A DNA stretch of 64,000 bases from CAVTWD01 sp963738325 (GTDB lineage: Bacteria > Actinomycetota > Acidimicrobiia > Acidimicrobiales > Ilumatobacteraceae). The DNA lies in NCBI GenBank assembly GCA_963738325.1, contig CAVTWD010000001.1:1178001-1242000 (forward strand). The letters run 5' to 3'. Below the pieces are notes generated by a model. That model did no database searches and was not told where the DNA came from. It was given only the letters and a program-made list of their open reading frames with translations. Below, piece after piece: positions 24,807-32,100 of this stretch. Positions within the stretch are counted from its first letter, which is position 1, and every line of letters begins with the position of its first letter. The translations under genes and the position numbers were made by a program.

Positions 24807-25325
24807 TCAGCTCGGACCGACCTGGTCCCAGTCGGCGCCTTGAACCTCGGAGGCGGCGCGCTGCTCGATCAGTTTCGCCGCAGCCCGGAACCGTTCACGG
24901 GCGCGGGTCACCTCGACGTCGCCCGCCGCGATCGCCTGCTCCGTGGGCTCGTCCCTCGCCAGTACCCTGTCCAGCTTTCTAGCTGCACTTACGTAGTGCT
25001 GCCATATGGGAACGAAGTCGTCGACAAGAGCGAGCATCTGTCGGCTGCCGTAGATCACCAGCTGCGGCCGAAACGCCAAGAGCTGCTCTGGTCTATCCTC
25101 CCAGTCAAAGGGAGGCTCTGGTGGCAAGTCTGCTTGCAGCAGAGCTTGCACCTCGCGCACCACGAACACGTAGGGGTCTGCGCGCTGCGCGGCCGTAGCT
25201 CGCTCTCGTTCAGTCCTGAGTCGGAGACGCTCAAGCTCGACCGCCTTGTTGCCCGCCAGCCACCCCGCGAAGGTCGCTCCTGCGGCGCCGAGGAACGCGG
25301 CGACGAGCACGGTCCAGTCCGCCAC
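24807..25325 (-). CDS. Membrane-anchored coiled-coil protein of unknown function
   Basis: 172 residues. One N-terminal hydrophobic segment (VLVAAFLGAAGATFAGWLAG, about residues 6-25) is followed by a charged helix (LERLRLRTERERATAAQR) that could form a coiled coil, then a soluble helical region. It would be anchored with most of the protein in the cytoplasm. It lies on the opposite strand to the replication and head genes, as accessory cargo genes do, and appears less GC-rich. Similar small membrane proteins of phage-like elements sometimes block superinfection, but there is no direct evidence here. Confidence 0.6.
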   Translation of the reverse strand: MADWTVLVAAFLGAAGATFAGWLAGNKAVELERLRLRTERERATAAQRADPYVFVVREVQALLQADLPPEPPFDWEDRPEQLLAFRPQLVIYGSRQMLALVDDFVPIWQHYVSAARKLDRVLARDEPTEQAIAAGDVEVTRARERFRAAAKLIEQRAASEVQGADWDQVGPS

Positions 25326-25360
25326 GAGCCGGAGCCTACGCGCACGCGTTCCGGCACGAA

Positions 25361-25477
25361 TCAGCTACGGGTGGAGCAGCCGCCGGGGTGCACTTCCATC
25401 TCGCCCACGGTCACACCGGTCGCCGTCTCCATGACGAGCACAGTGATGATCCCGTCGGGATCTGCCTCGGAGGCCAT
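25361..25477 (-). CDS. Possible small ORF (38 aa)
   Basis: Encodes MASEADPDGIITVLVMETAT and 18 more residues ending GGCSTRS. The composition resembles a real small beta-rich protein, but the start overlaps head-on the start of the plus-strand zinc protein gene (25476), and no ribosome site is seen. One of the two starts may be wrong. Confidence 0.3.
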   Translation of the reverse strand: MASEADPDGIITVLVMETATGVTVGEMEVHPGGCSTRS

Positions 25478-25736
25478 GAACGACAGGCGCCGCCCGAACC
25501 TGCCACGCCCCGACGTGATCCTCGCCGACTTGAAAGACCGGCTCGTACTCTGCCGGCGCTGCGCGCAGACCCGACGCCGTGTCATGGACGACGACCGCTG
25601 CGAAGTGTGCGGCCGAGCGGTACCCGACCGTCAGTTCCACTCGTTCGTCATCGCCGCCGCCGGCGTCACCTGCATCGGCAACGCCGGCGACTGCTGCGCC
25701 CCGGCACTACTCGATCACCACGAGGACACGCCGTGA
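25476..25736 (+). CDS. Small zinc-ribbon protein
   Basis: 86 residues with CRRC and CEVC pairs (LCRRCAQTRRRVMDDDRCEV) forming a probable zinc ribbon, and a later CIGNAGDCC cluster. A ribosome site (tcggagg) lies three bases before the ATG. Its stop overlaps the following open frame. Such proteins in phage-like elements may bind DNA or RNA; the function is unknown. The start overlaps the antisense 38-aa frame. Confidence 0.6.
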   Translation: MNDRRRPNLPRPDVILADLKDRLVLCRRCAQTRRRVMDDDRCEVCGRAVPDRQFHSFVIAAAGVTCIGNAGDCCAPALLDHHEDTP

Positions 25737-25891
25737 GCGTGGCCGTGACGCCCGCTGTCTGCTCGTCGTGCCGGTCGACACCGGCGGCCGCCCCGACGCG
25801 GGCCTCACAGGACGTCAGGACGCCACCGAGTACGTCCTCGTCCTCGAGCTCGCCGGCTACACCCTCCAACCCGACAACGAAAGGACATGCC
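25733..25891 (+). other. Short stretch with an undecided small ORF
   Basis: A GTG at 25733 overlaps the zinc-protein stop, and its frame stays open into the next gene with a Ser/Thr/Pro-rich product. A neighbouring frame reads DATEYVLVLELAGYTLQPDN, which looks more like protein. A small gene with one indel is possible; I cannot decide. Confidence 0.3.
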
Positions 25892-26515
25892 ATGACCCGC
25901 AACCGCCAGACCGAGATGCCGCTCCACGAGCTCGTCGCTGTCGGTGAGCTCCCCCGCCTCGACGCGGTCGAGCTCCTCGACGACGGCCTGATCTGCCACC
26001 CGGCGAGCGGGATGCTGTATCGGCCGGCGTCGGTGTCCGATCACGCTGTCGCCGAGTACCGCGCCGGCGATCGATGGGTCACCCTCGCCTTGCCGCTCGC
26101 CGGGCAGCCGCGGTCGCTCGCCCAGTGGGAGGCGCGGCGAGCCGAATCGGCTCGGGTCGCAGCCGAGCAGGACGAGGCGCGCCGGCGCCGCCTGACCTCG
26201 ACGCGTGTCCCGGTGAGTCTCGCCTGGGTGGAGGGCCGGCCGTTGCCGACGCTCGCCGAGGCGTATCGAATCCTGCTGGCCGAGGAGGCGCTCGTCGAGG
26301 TCGACGAGAACGGTCGGCTCTCGATCGCCCTGTCGCCGTGGGCGGGCGCCATCAACACGTTCGGTTCGTTGTCGGTGCTCCCAACGACCGAAGCTCGTCT
26401 GCGCGACGCTGTGCGGGTGCTGTACTGCGCCGAGCGCACGGTCGTCGAGCTCCTCGCCGCCGGCCAGGCGCTGCCCGACGTCGACGTCACCCCGACCGGG
26501 GAGCCGATCCGATGA
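25892..26515 (+). CDS. Hypothetical element protein (207 aa)
   Basis: Begins MTRNRQTEMPLHELVAVGEL after the ribosome site gaaagga. It has a beta-rich N-terminal third (LLDDGLICHPASGMLYRP), an Arg/Ala helix around residues 78-105 and a C-terminal part with WVEGRPLPTLAEAYRILLAE and VLYCAERTVVELLAAGQ. No family is recognised. It lies directly upstream of the 80-aa gene and the prohead protease with ATG overlaps, so all three are probably co-expressed as a late unit. Confidence 0.6.
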   Translation: MTRNRQTEMPLHELVAVGELPRLDAVELLDDGLICHPASGMLYRPASVSDHAVAEYRAGDRWVTLALPLAGQPRSLAQWEARRAESARVAAEQDEARRRRLTSTRVPVSLAWVEGRPLPTLAEAYRILLAEEALVEVDENGRLSIALSPWAGAINTFGSLSVLPTTEARLRDAVRVLYCAERTVVELLAAGQALPDVDVTPTGEPIR

Positions 26516-26754
26516 GCGCCGCAGAGCTGACCGCCGAGCTCCAGGAGGAGCCGTGGTTGGCGGCCTACTTCCGCGAGGGCGACACGAGCCTCGCCAACGC
26601 CCGTCTCCGCCGCCGCACCGCGCAAGAGGACTACCTGCGCCGCGCCGGCGACGTCCCCCACCGCGGCCACCGCGGCGACGTCATCTTCACGAGCCTGGAC
26701 GGTCCGCTCGACGAGGCACCCGTCGAGCTCGACGACGAGACACTCGACCCATGA
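26512..26754 (+). CDS. Small hypothetical element protein (80 aa)
   Basis: Starts MSAAELTAELQEEPWLAAYF, with a basic middle (RLRRRTAQEDYLRRAG) and an acidic end (LDEAPVELDDETLDP). It is coupled to both neighbours by overlapping start and stop codons. Its position directly before the prohead protease suggests a morphogenesis-related role, but the sequence alone gives none. Confidence 0.55.
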   Translation: MSAAELTAELQEEPWLAAYFREGDTSLANARLRRRTAQEDYLRRAGDVPHRGHRGDVIFTSLDGPLDEAPVELDDETLDP

Positions 26755-27374
26755 GCACCGTCACCGTCGAGGCGACACCGACCCGCCGCTACCTGTTCGG
26801 CGTCGCCGTCCCCTACCACCGGGCGACCACCGTGTGGGACGACACGACCCGAGGCGTGATCGTCGAGACGTTCGACGAGAACTCGTGGCGAACCATCGAC
26901 GTGGGCGAGGTCATCCCGCTCCTCGTTCACCACGACGCCTCCCGGCCCATAGGTCGCATCACCCGTGTGCGTCACGGGCCCGACGGCCTGCGCGTCGAGG
27001 CGCGTCTCGCCGCTTCACCGGACGAGCTCGCGGGGATCGCGGCCCGTGTCGACGCCGGCGTCCAGGCCGGGCTCTCAATCGGCGCGCTCGCCGACAAGAG
27101 GGCCGACGTGTGGACACGCTCCGCGGCGAACGGCCTGCCCCGAGTGCTACGCCGCGGCGCCACGCTCGTCGAGGTCTCGCTCTGCACATGGGCGGCGTAT
27201 CGGGACGCTCAGGTGTTGGAGCTCCGCACCCGCTCGATCGGCCGGCCCGACGCCGTCGCGGCCGAGCTCGAAGTCCTCGAGCGGCGCCTCGCCGGACGCC
27301 GGCTGGACGACCGGCTCGCCCGTCTCGGCGTGTTCGCGACCTTTGCCGGCACCGAAGCCCGCACTACCGGCTGA
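26751..27374 (+). CDS. HK97-family prohead protease
   Basis: Peptidase S78-type serine protease that in phages cleaves the capsid scaffold during head maturation. 207 residues with the family's IPLLVHHDASRPIGRI (His60/61) near residue 55, GLRVEARLAASPDE near 79 and the active-site Ser109 in QAGLSIGA, followed by VEVSLCTWAAYRDAQV, the usual end of the domain. A C-terminal helix of about 40 residues follows. In ordinary phages the major capsid gene comes next; here it is absent and the next gene is the opposite-strand restriction gene. phiRv1 of M. tuberculosis also encodes such a protease. Confidence 0.88.
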   Translation: MSTVTVEATPTRRYLFGVAVPYHRATTVWDDTTRGVIVETFDENSWRTIDVGEVIPLLVHHDASRPIGRITRVRHGPDGLRVEARLAASPDELAGIAARVDAGVQAGLSIGALADKRADVWTRSAANGLPRVLRRGATLVEVSLCTWAAYRDAQVLELRTRSIGRPDAVAAELEVLERRLAGRRLDDRLARLGVFATFAGTEARTTG

Positions 27375-27588
27375 CCCTCCGAGGTCGGGCTAGCACCGCG
27401 TCAGGCAACATTGGCCCGCTGGGCCGGCTACGGATCGGCAATATGTGTGCGTCGTTGTGCCGTCTCCCGCCAACACTTGGAGGGCGCCGATCCCAAGGGA
27501 GTCGGCGCGTCCAGGTTGTGTTTGCGTCACTCTGCGCCCACAAGCACGAGCCGAGCCTGCGGAGTCGAGGGACTCATCTGACGCCGAC

Positions 27589-29292
27589 TCAGTCTCGCCG
27601 CCATGTTGCGACAGCGAGATCTGCTAGCCGCTCCTGACGAGCTCGGATCGTGTCCGGCGTCCAGTCGGCTTCCATACCAACCTGCCTCGTCAGAGCCAAC
27701 TGCGAGGCAGCGAGCACGGATCGCTTCGATTCAAACGGGCCATTGCCGAGGCTCGTGTTGTCGGCCGCACGAAGCAGCACCATATTGCCAAGCATTAACC
27801 TCATGTCACTCAGCTCATCCGGCGTGAACGCGGGCCAGTCAGTGGAAACCGCGCTCCTGGGTAAGACGTGTTCGAGATTGACCTGAGTCTTGTCGGTGTT
27901 CGGCACGAGCTCAGGCTGCGTCTCTCCATTGGCCGTTTTCTCAAGTGCGATCAGGTAGTAGCGGGCAAGCCAGCCACGTCGAACGGTATGCGTAGAGAAG
28001 ACGGTACGGAAGTCACGGTCGGTGGGGACTCGCTGAGCGAATCGACCAGCGACTTCTGCAGCTGTCCCGGCCACTTCCTCACTGACTTCGCGGGCGCTCT
28101 CGGCATAGAGTCGCTCTGTCACACCTGCGGAACCTCCGCCCACCACGAACCACCTGACCGACCACGACAGCACGAGACCGAGGAGCAGCGCCACCTCGGG
28201 GCTCGGCAACGAACGCATCGCCGCAAGCAACAGCGGTCGGCATTGCTCGACGTTGAGACTCGAGAGAGTTTCGAGAGCAGACTTGGTCTTGTCGTCAAAC
28301 CGGCGCCAGTACTCAGCATCCCGGTCAAACATGCTGCTCCACAGCGGGGCGCTCCTCGCTAGGTCCTTGGCTAAGTCGACCGCCTGCTGCTCGCTGTCCA
28401 CCGTGTTTCGCATCTCGGAAAAGAGCGCCTTGACACGAGCAACGCCACGCGTCGATGCCCAGTAATGTCGCAGGAAGGTGTCGGCGTCGGCAGTCTCACC
28501 CTGACCGGCGAACGGCGCCATCGTCTGACTCCAGGCCACCTTGCACTCCTCGATCCGGCTCCCGGACGTCCCGAACAGATGCCCTTTGAGCAAATCAGCC
28601 GTGCTCAGGTTGAGCCCGCGGTCGTTGAGCGTCTCAAAGATGACGAACGCCCGATTTTCGTTCGAGACGTGGACTTCAATGACCTTCGCCCGTCTTAACA
28701 CGTAGTCATGCCATTCAACTAATGGCGCTTGCCAGGTCTCGGCAGGAAGGCCGGCGATGAGTGACTCGAGGCGCTCTCTCAGAAAGTCGTAGGCGTCGAC
28801 CAGCCGCCGATGGGAATCCCGAGTCTTGTAGCTGTCCGCTGCATCCCGCTTTCCTGCGATCAGGCGCTGAAAGATGTCGTTGTCCTCTGCGTTCAGGCGC
28901 AGGTTTGGCTCAAGCTCTCGGGTGGACATGTTCTTTCGTCCGAGGAAGTCTCGTTCCACCTCGGCGGCGCGCTCATCACTTCGTGACTTAAATATGTCCC
29001 GCATTGCGGCGTAGAAGAGACTGAATGTCGCCAATCGCTGCTGTCCATCGATCACCTGCTGTCGTGGCGACTGAGTGGTCGTCGTTACTACCGAGCCAAG
29101 GAAGTACTCCGGGGCGCCTATGTGCATCGCCTTGTCGAGGTCGTACCACAGCTCACTGACTTCATCCAGATTCCACGAGTACGAACGCTGATAGTCCGGG
29201 ATCGCGAGCTTCCGGTCGGAAATCAGATGGCCAACCCCGAAAACAAACGTCGAGAGTTGCGATTCCGGGCCGTCGAATCCGCCAGCGGTCAT
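27589..29292 (-). CDS. DUF262/DUF1524 protein (GmrSD-type modification-dependent restriction)
   Basis: 567 residues. The N-terminal DUF262 (GmrS-like, ParB/sulfiredoxin-fold NTPase) has IPDYQRSYSWN near residue 31 and IDGQQRLATF near 81. The C-terminal DUF1524 (GmrD-like HNH nuclease) has NLEHVLPRS near 472, LGNMVLL, and NGPFESKR. Family members such as GmrSD and BrxU cut phage DNA carrying modified bases. Both halves are in one chain, as in BrxU. The gene appears less GC-rich than its surroundings and runs against the other element genes, so it looks like acquired defence cargo. Its specificity cannot be read from sequence. Confidence 0.85.
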   Translation of the reverse strand: MTAGGFDGPESQLSTFVFGVGHLISDRKLAIPDYQRSYSWNLDEVSELWYDLDKAMHIGAPEYFLGSVVTTTTQSPRQQVIDGQQRLATFSLFYAAMRDIFKSRSDERAAEVERDFLGRKNMSTRELEPNLRLNAEDNDIFQRLIAGKRDAADSYKTRDSHRRLVDAYDFLRERLESLIAGLPAETWQAPLVEWHDYVLRRAKVIEVHVSNENRAFVIFETLNDRGLNLSTADLLKGHLFGTSGSRIEECKVAWSQTMAPFAGQGETADADTFLRHYWASTRGVARVKALFSEMRNTVDSEQQAVDLAKDLARSAPLWSSMFDRDAEYWRRFDDKTKSALETLSSLNVEQCRPLLLAAMRSLPSPEVALLLGLVLSWSVRWFVVGGGSAGVTERLYAESAREVSEEVAGTAAEVAGRFAQRVPTDRDFRTVFSTHTVRRGWLARYYLIALEKTANGETQPELVPNTDKTQVNLEHVLPRSAVSTDWPAFTPDELSDMRLMLGNMVLLRAADNTSLGNGPFESKRSVLAASQLALTRQVGMEADWTPDTIRARQERLADLAVATWRRD

Positions 29293-29654
29293 GGACTCAC
29301 CCTACGCGCACCATCTTCGCCGTGCTGCTCCGATGGAGGCGCGACATGCGCACAGAACGCCCGGTATGGAGCGGTACGCGTGACCCGAAGGTTGGCTGAC
29401 GCGGCACCAGCCGCCGGCTGGAGCTCAGAGCGCCACTGGCTCCCGCCGCGTCGACCGTGCCAGCACGGAGCTCGACGTTCGCGCGCGCGCCGCGGGTGGA
29501 CTCGTCGTCGACGAGCAGGACGCCGAGCTCGGCTTTTAGCCTCGTGATCACCCAGGGACGGCAGTCCCGCTGTCTCTCTCCCCTGGTTGTCGACGGCAGT
29601 TTCCGACCCGGCGTGTCCCGACCGTGGTCGCCGGGTGCTCCTACGATCGGCCTG
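29293..29654. other. 362-bp stretch without a clear gene
   Basis: Lies between the divergently transcribed restriction gene and the small-terminase-like gene, so it should hold the promoters of both. A minus-strand frame (29297-29551, GTG start) encodes an 84-residue product opening VITRLKAELGVLLVDDEST, which could be a remnant of another head-region protein, but support is weak. No repeats or hairpins stand out. Confidence 0.3.
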
Positions 29655-29987
29655 ATGCCACCGCGAGCGTCAGAGACGACGGCGGAACGGCCGGCGTGGG
29701 ATCGGATCACCGGCGAGAGCCGCAAGGCGTACGAGGCGTTCCGCCGCTACCGCGACACCGGCCCCCACCGGTCGCTGCACGGCTGCCGATCGATCGAGCG
29801 GCGCTGGTCGTGGCGCTGGCGCTGGGCCGAGCGCGCCGGCGAGTGGGACAGCGAGCTCTGGCGCCGCGCTGACGAGGCGACGCTGCTCGCCGCCGGTCGC
29901 CCAGGGTCGAGCCTCGACGTGGGGCATCCCGTCGAGCTCGGTGGCGCCTTCGCCTCGATCGTCGATCGGTTGGTCGACACGCCCTGA
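29655..29987 (+). CDS. Small-terminase-like protein (110 aa)
   Basis: Contains GESRKAYEAFRRYRDTGPHR and, after a short helix-turn, RRWSWRWRWAERAGEWDSEL, a Trp/Arg-rich helix-turn-helix arrangement like that of actinophage small terminase subunits, which recognise the packaging site. The rest is short and helical. It is the last gene before attR. No large terminase is present, so if it acts in packaging it must work with a helper phage enzyme. Assignment is by pattern and context. Confidence 0.5.
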   Translation: MPPRASETTAERPAWDRITGESRKAYEAFRRYRDTGPHRSLHGCRSIERRWSWRWRWAERAGEWDSELWRRADEATLLAAGRPGSSLDVGHPVELGGAFASIVDRLVDTP

Positions 29988-30138
29988 GCCGTTTAGAGCC
30001 GTCGAGCGCCGTTGGCGATGTCGATCTATCGCCGACGTCGGATCGCTGCCGAGAACAGCACGTGGGCACGAGAGCGACCGTCGTGGGCTCGTCGCCGGCA
30101 TCTCGTCGCGGTTCCCCGTAACGCCCCCCATCCCTAGA

Positions 30139-30185
30139 GGTATCACTAGCGAGATTCGTGCTTCGAGAGGGCGGTGGAGCCTCCT
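30139..30185. other. attR of the integrated element
   Basis: Element arm actagcgagattcgtgc at 30145-30161, then core TT at 30162-30163, then host sequence cgagagggcggtggagcc. The arm is the inverted counterpart of 20344-20360 (15 of 17 bases). Together with attL it predicts attP as a 36-bp imperfect palindrome centred on TT. Confidence 0.85.
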
Positions 30186-31183
30186 TGTGACCAGGGTTTG
30201 AGGTGGTGGATGTCGCAGGCCCATGGGGGCGAGGTACAGCCGTGGTAGCGGCAGTGGCGGTCGCGGGCGATCACCGCTTTGGCCAGGGCGGGGGGAATGG
30301 TGCGAGTCGAGCGGCCCACGTCGAGGGGTTCGCTTCGCCCGGCGGTGATGACCCGGCTCAGGTTGGCGTCTTCGGCGAGGCGGCGGGCCTGGTCGCCGGT
30401 GATGACGGTGCCGGAGGTGAATGTGGCCGTCCCCCCGGCGCGGGCCTCCAAGACGTCCAAGTCGACGAGGACGACGACGTGGGGCCGCCCGAGCCGCCCG
30501 GTGGGGACCTGGTGGTGGTGGTCCAAGAAGAAGCGGGCCACCGTGGCGAGGGCGCGGGCTCGCCGCTCCGCGTAGGGCATGGTGGTGGGCAGGTCGAGGG
30601 CCTCGACGGCGGTGGCCAAGGCGACATCGAGGAACTCGGCGTCGACGAGGCCCAGGGTGGCCTCGACGGCGGCGTGGTCGTGGTGGCGGCGGATGCTCAA
30701 CGACGGCGCCACCGCCGGGGCGGTGACACCGTGGGCGAGGCGGGCTCGTTGGACGGCGGCGGCCACCTCCTCGACGGGGGCGGTGCGGGCCTGCTCGACG
30801 AGGGCCTGTTGGGTGTCGTCGGGCAACGCCGCAGCCCGCACGAGCTCGGCCGCTTTGGCCTTGGACACCTCGCCCGAGGTCATGGCCTCGGCGATGCGGG
30901 GAGACTCGCTCAGCTGCACGGCCAGCTCGACGTCGCGGCGGGTGGTGCCCCGTCGCTGCCCGGCGATGCCGGCCAGCCAGGTCGCGGTGTCGCGGGCGTC
31001 GCCGCTCCGGTGCAGGCCCCGCTGCTCGGCCAGGGCGATGGTGCGCAGCCACACCGCCTCGAAGCGCGTGTGCAGGACGGCCAGGCGTCGGGCGCCGGCG
31101 GCCAGGTCGGTGTCGTCGCAGCCGTCGAGGGCCGTGTCGAGCCGCCCGAGGGCGTCGGCCAGGTCGTCGAGGGCGGCGAACAT
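30146..31183 (-). pseudogene. 5' part of a DUF222/HNH endonuclease gene (13E12 family) disrupted by the element
   Basis: The DUF222 domain opens MFAALDDLADALGRLDTALD and contains LHTRFEAVWLRTIALAEQRG and the typical GEVSKAKAAELVRAA. The HNH start CRYHGCTSPPWACDIHH LKPW is present, but the gene leaves its own sequence at 30162 and stops in the element arm at 30146 (tail KHESR-stop). The remaining HNH residues are at 20233-20343. I prefer the ATG at 31183, which places the SOS box just upstream; an ATG at 31204 lies inside the box. Excision of the element would restore an enzyme of about 380 residues. Confidence 0.9.
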
Positions 31184-31196
31184 CGCCCTGACTCTA

Positions 31197-31212
31197 TCGA
31201 ACATATGTTCGT
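31197..31212 (-). promoter_or_regulatory. LexA/SOS box before the DUF222/HNH gene
   Basis: tcgaacatatgttcgt fits the actinobacterial SOS consensus TCGAAC-N4-GTTCGA at 11 of 12 positions and is nearly palindromic. It ends 14 bases upstream of the preferred start codon at 31183. Several 13E12-family genes in M. tuberculosis are known LexA targets, so regulation by DNA damage is likely here too. Confidence 0.8.
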
Positions 31213-31388
31213 AGTGCAAGCGGAGATCACCCAGAAATTGTCGAAATGTAACTCGAGGCGCCCGGAGCGGGGAGGCGCCCGCCGATCCCGCCGACGCTCG
31301 CCAATGCGCCGATGTCCGGCCCACGCCGGCGCCCAACGTCGGCGAGTGCCCGGAGCCCTCCAAGGTGGCTGTGTAGGGTTCCTGCGCG

Positions 31389-32033
31389 GTGGCCAAGGTC
31401 AGCGTCGAGGCGCGACGCAACGAGATCCTGGAGACCACGTGCCAGGTGGTGATCGAGCGTGGCTTCGCGGCTACCCGCGTCGCCGATGTCGCTCACCGTC
31501 TCGGCGTCTCCACCGGCCTCATCCACTACCACTTCGAATCCAAGGACCAGCTGCTGGCGGAGGCCTTCGAGCACGCCGCCGCCGCCGACCTCGGCCGTCT
31601 CGCCGCCGAGCTCGAGGCGCCTGGCAGCGCGATCCAGAAGCTCGACCGCGTGTTCCGCCTCTACTCGCCGGCCGAGGCCGAACCGGGTTGGCTGCTGTGG
31701 ATCGACGCCTGGGGAGAGGCGATCCGCAGCACCGACATGAAGAAGATCAGCCAGCACCTCGACCTCCGCTGGCTCGAGCTGCTCGAAGAGGTCATTCGTG
31801 ACGGGGTCGCGAGCGGCGAGATGTGCTGCGCCGACCCGCGGGCCAGCGCTTGGCGACTGGCCGCGCTGCTCGACGGCCTCGGAGTGCAGATGAGCGTCCA
31901 CGAGGGCCTCATCACGAGCACCGAGCTCCTCGCCTGGGTGCGCACGGCCGCGTGTGCCGAGCTCGGCCTCCCGGCCGACGCCTTCGAGGAGCGCCCCGGG
32001 CGAACCCGCAAGGCCCGTTCGCGCGTCGCGTAG
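31389..32033 (+). CDS. TetR/AcrR-family transcriptional regulator
   Basis: 214 residues. The N-terminal helix-turn-helix reads ILETTCQVVIERGFAATRVA and GVSTGLIHYHFESKDQLLAE, typical of TetR regulators; the C-terminal ligand domain has AEPGWLLWIDAWGEAIRS and a long helical end. Its target is unknown; the divergent HNH gene and the downstream convergent dehydrogenase are neighbours without clear link. The GTG at 31389 follows gcgcg and is supported by conserved sequence from the first helix. The last codons are part of an imperfect duplication with the DNA just downstream. Confidence 0.88.
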   Translation: MAKVSVEARRNEILETTCQVVIERGFAATRVADVAHRLGVSTGLIHYHFESKDQLLAEAFEHAAAADLGRLAAELEAPGSAIQKLDRVFRLYSPAEAEPGWLLWIDAWGEAIRSTDMKKISQHLDLRWLELLEEVIRDGVASGEMCCADPRASAWRLAALLDGLGVQMSVHEGLITSTELLAWVRTAACAELGLPADAFEERPGRTRKARSRVA

Positions 32034-32099
32034 CGTCGACCCGCGCCGCCGAGGAGGCGCCCGGGGCGAAGCCGCAAGGCGCGCCCGCGCGTCGCGTAG
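31987..32099. repeat. Imperfect direct duplication covering the TetR stop codon
   Basis: 31987-32033 (47 bases, ending in the TetR stop tag) is repeated as 32051-32099 with a few differences and one-base indels, again ending cgcgtcgcgtag. The second copy lies just past the 3' end of the convergent dehydrogenase gene. Confidence 0.75.
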
Positions 32100-32100
32100 A

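Larger units (their letters stand above)
20344..30161. mobile_element. phiRv1-like integrated element (9.8 kb), phage-satellite-like
   Basis: Bounded by attL and attR with a TT core and inserted in a DUF222/HNH gene. Contents in order: serine integrase, micro-ORFs, iteron-bearing rep, helicase-loader-like gene, unknown genes, HK97 prohead protease, DUF262/DUF1524 restriction gene (opposite strand), small-terminase-like gene. Capsid, portal, large terminase, tail and lysis genes are missing. M. tuberculosis phiRv1 is known to be of similar size, to use a serine integrase, to insert in REP13E12 (same host gene family) and to encode a prohead protease. The restriction gene and the small membrane-protein gene look less GC-rich than the rest, as expected for cargo. 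Confidence 0.85.

Noticed and set aside
24501..25475. Long N-terminal extension of the element's zinc-ribbon protein
   Set aside because: The upstream part is antisense to the membrane-protein gene and lacks coding character; a good ribosome site precedes the ATG at 25476.
20349..30156. An alternative att core AT giving a perfect 20-bp palindrome actagcgagatctcgctagt in attP
   Set aside because: Joining the host halves at this AT puts the HNH gene out of frame, whereas the TT core restores it exactly and keeps most of the same palindromic arms.
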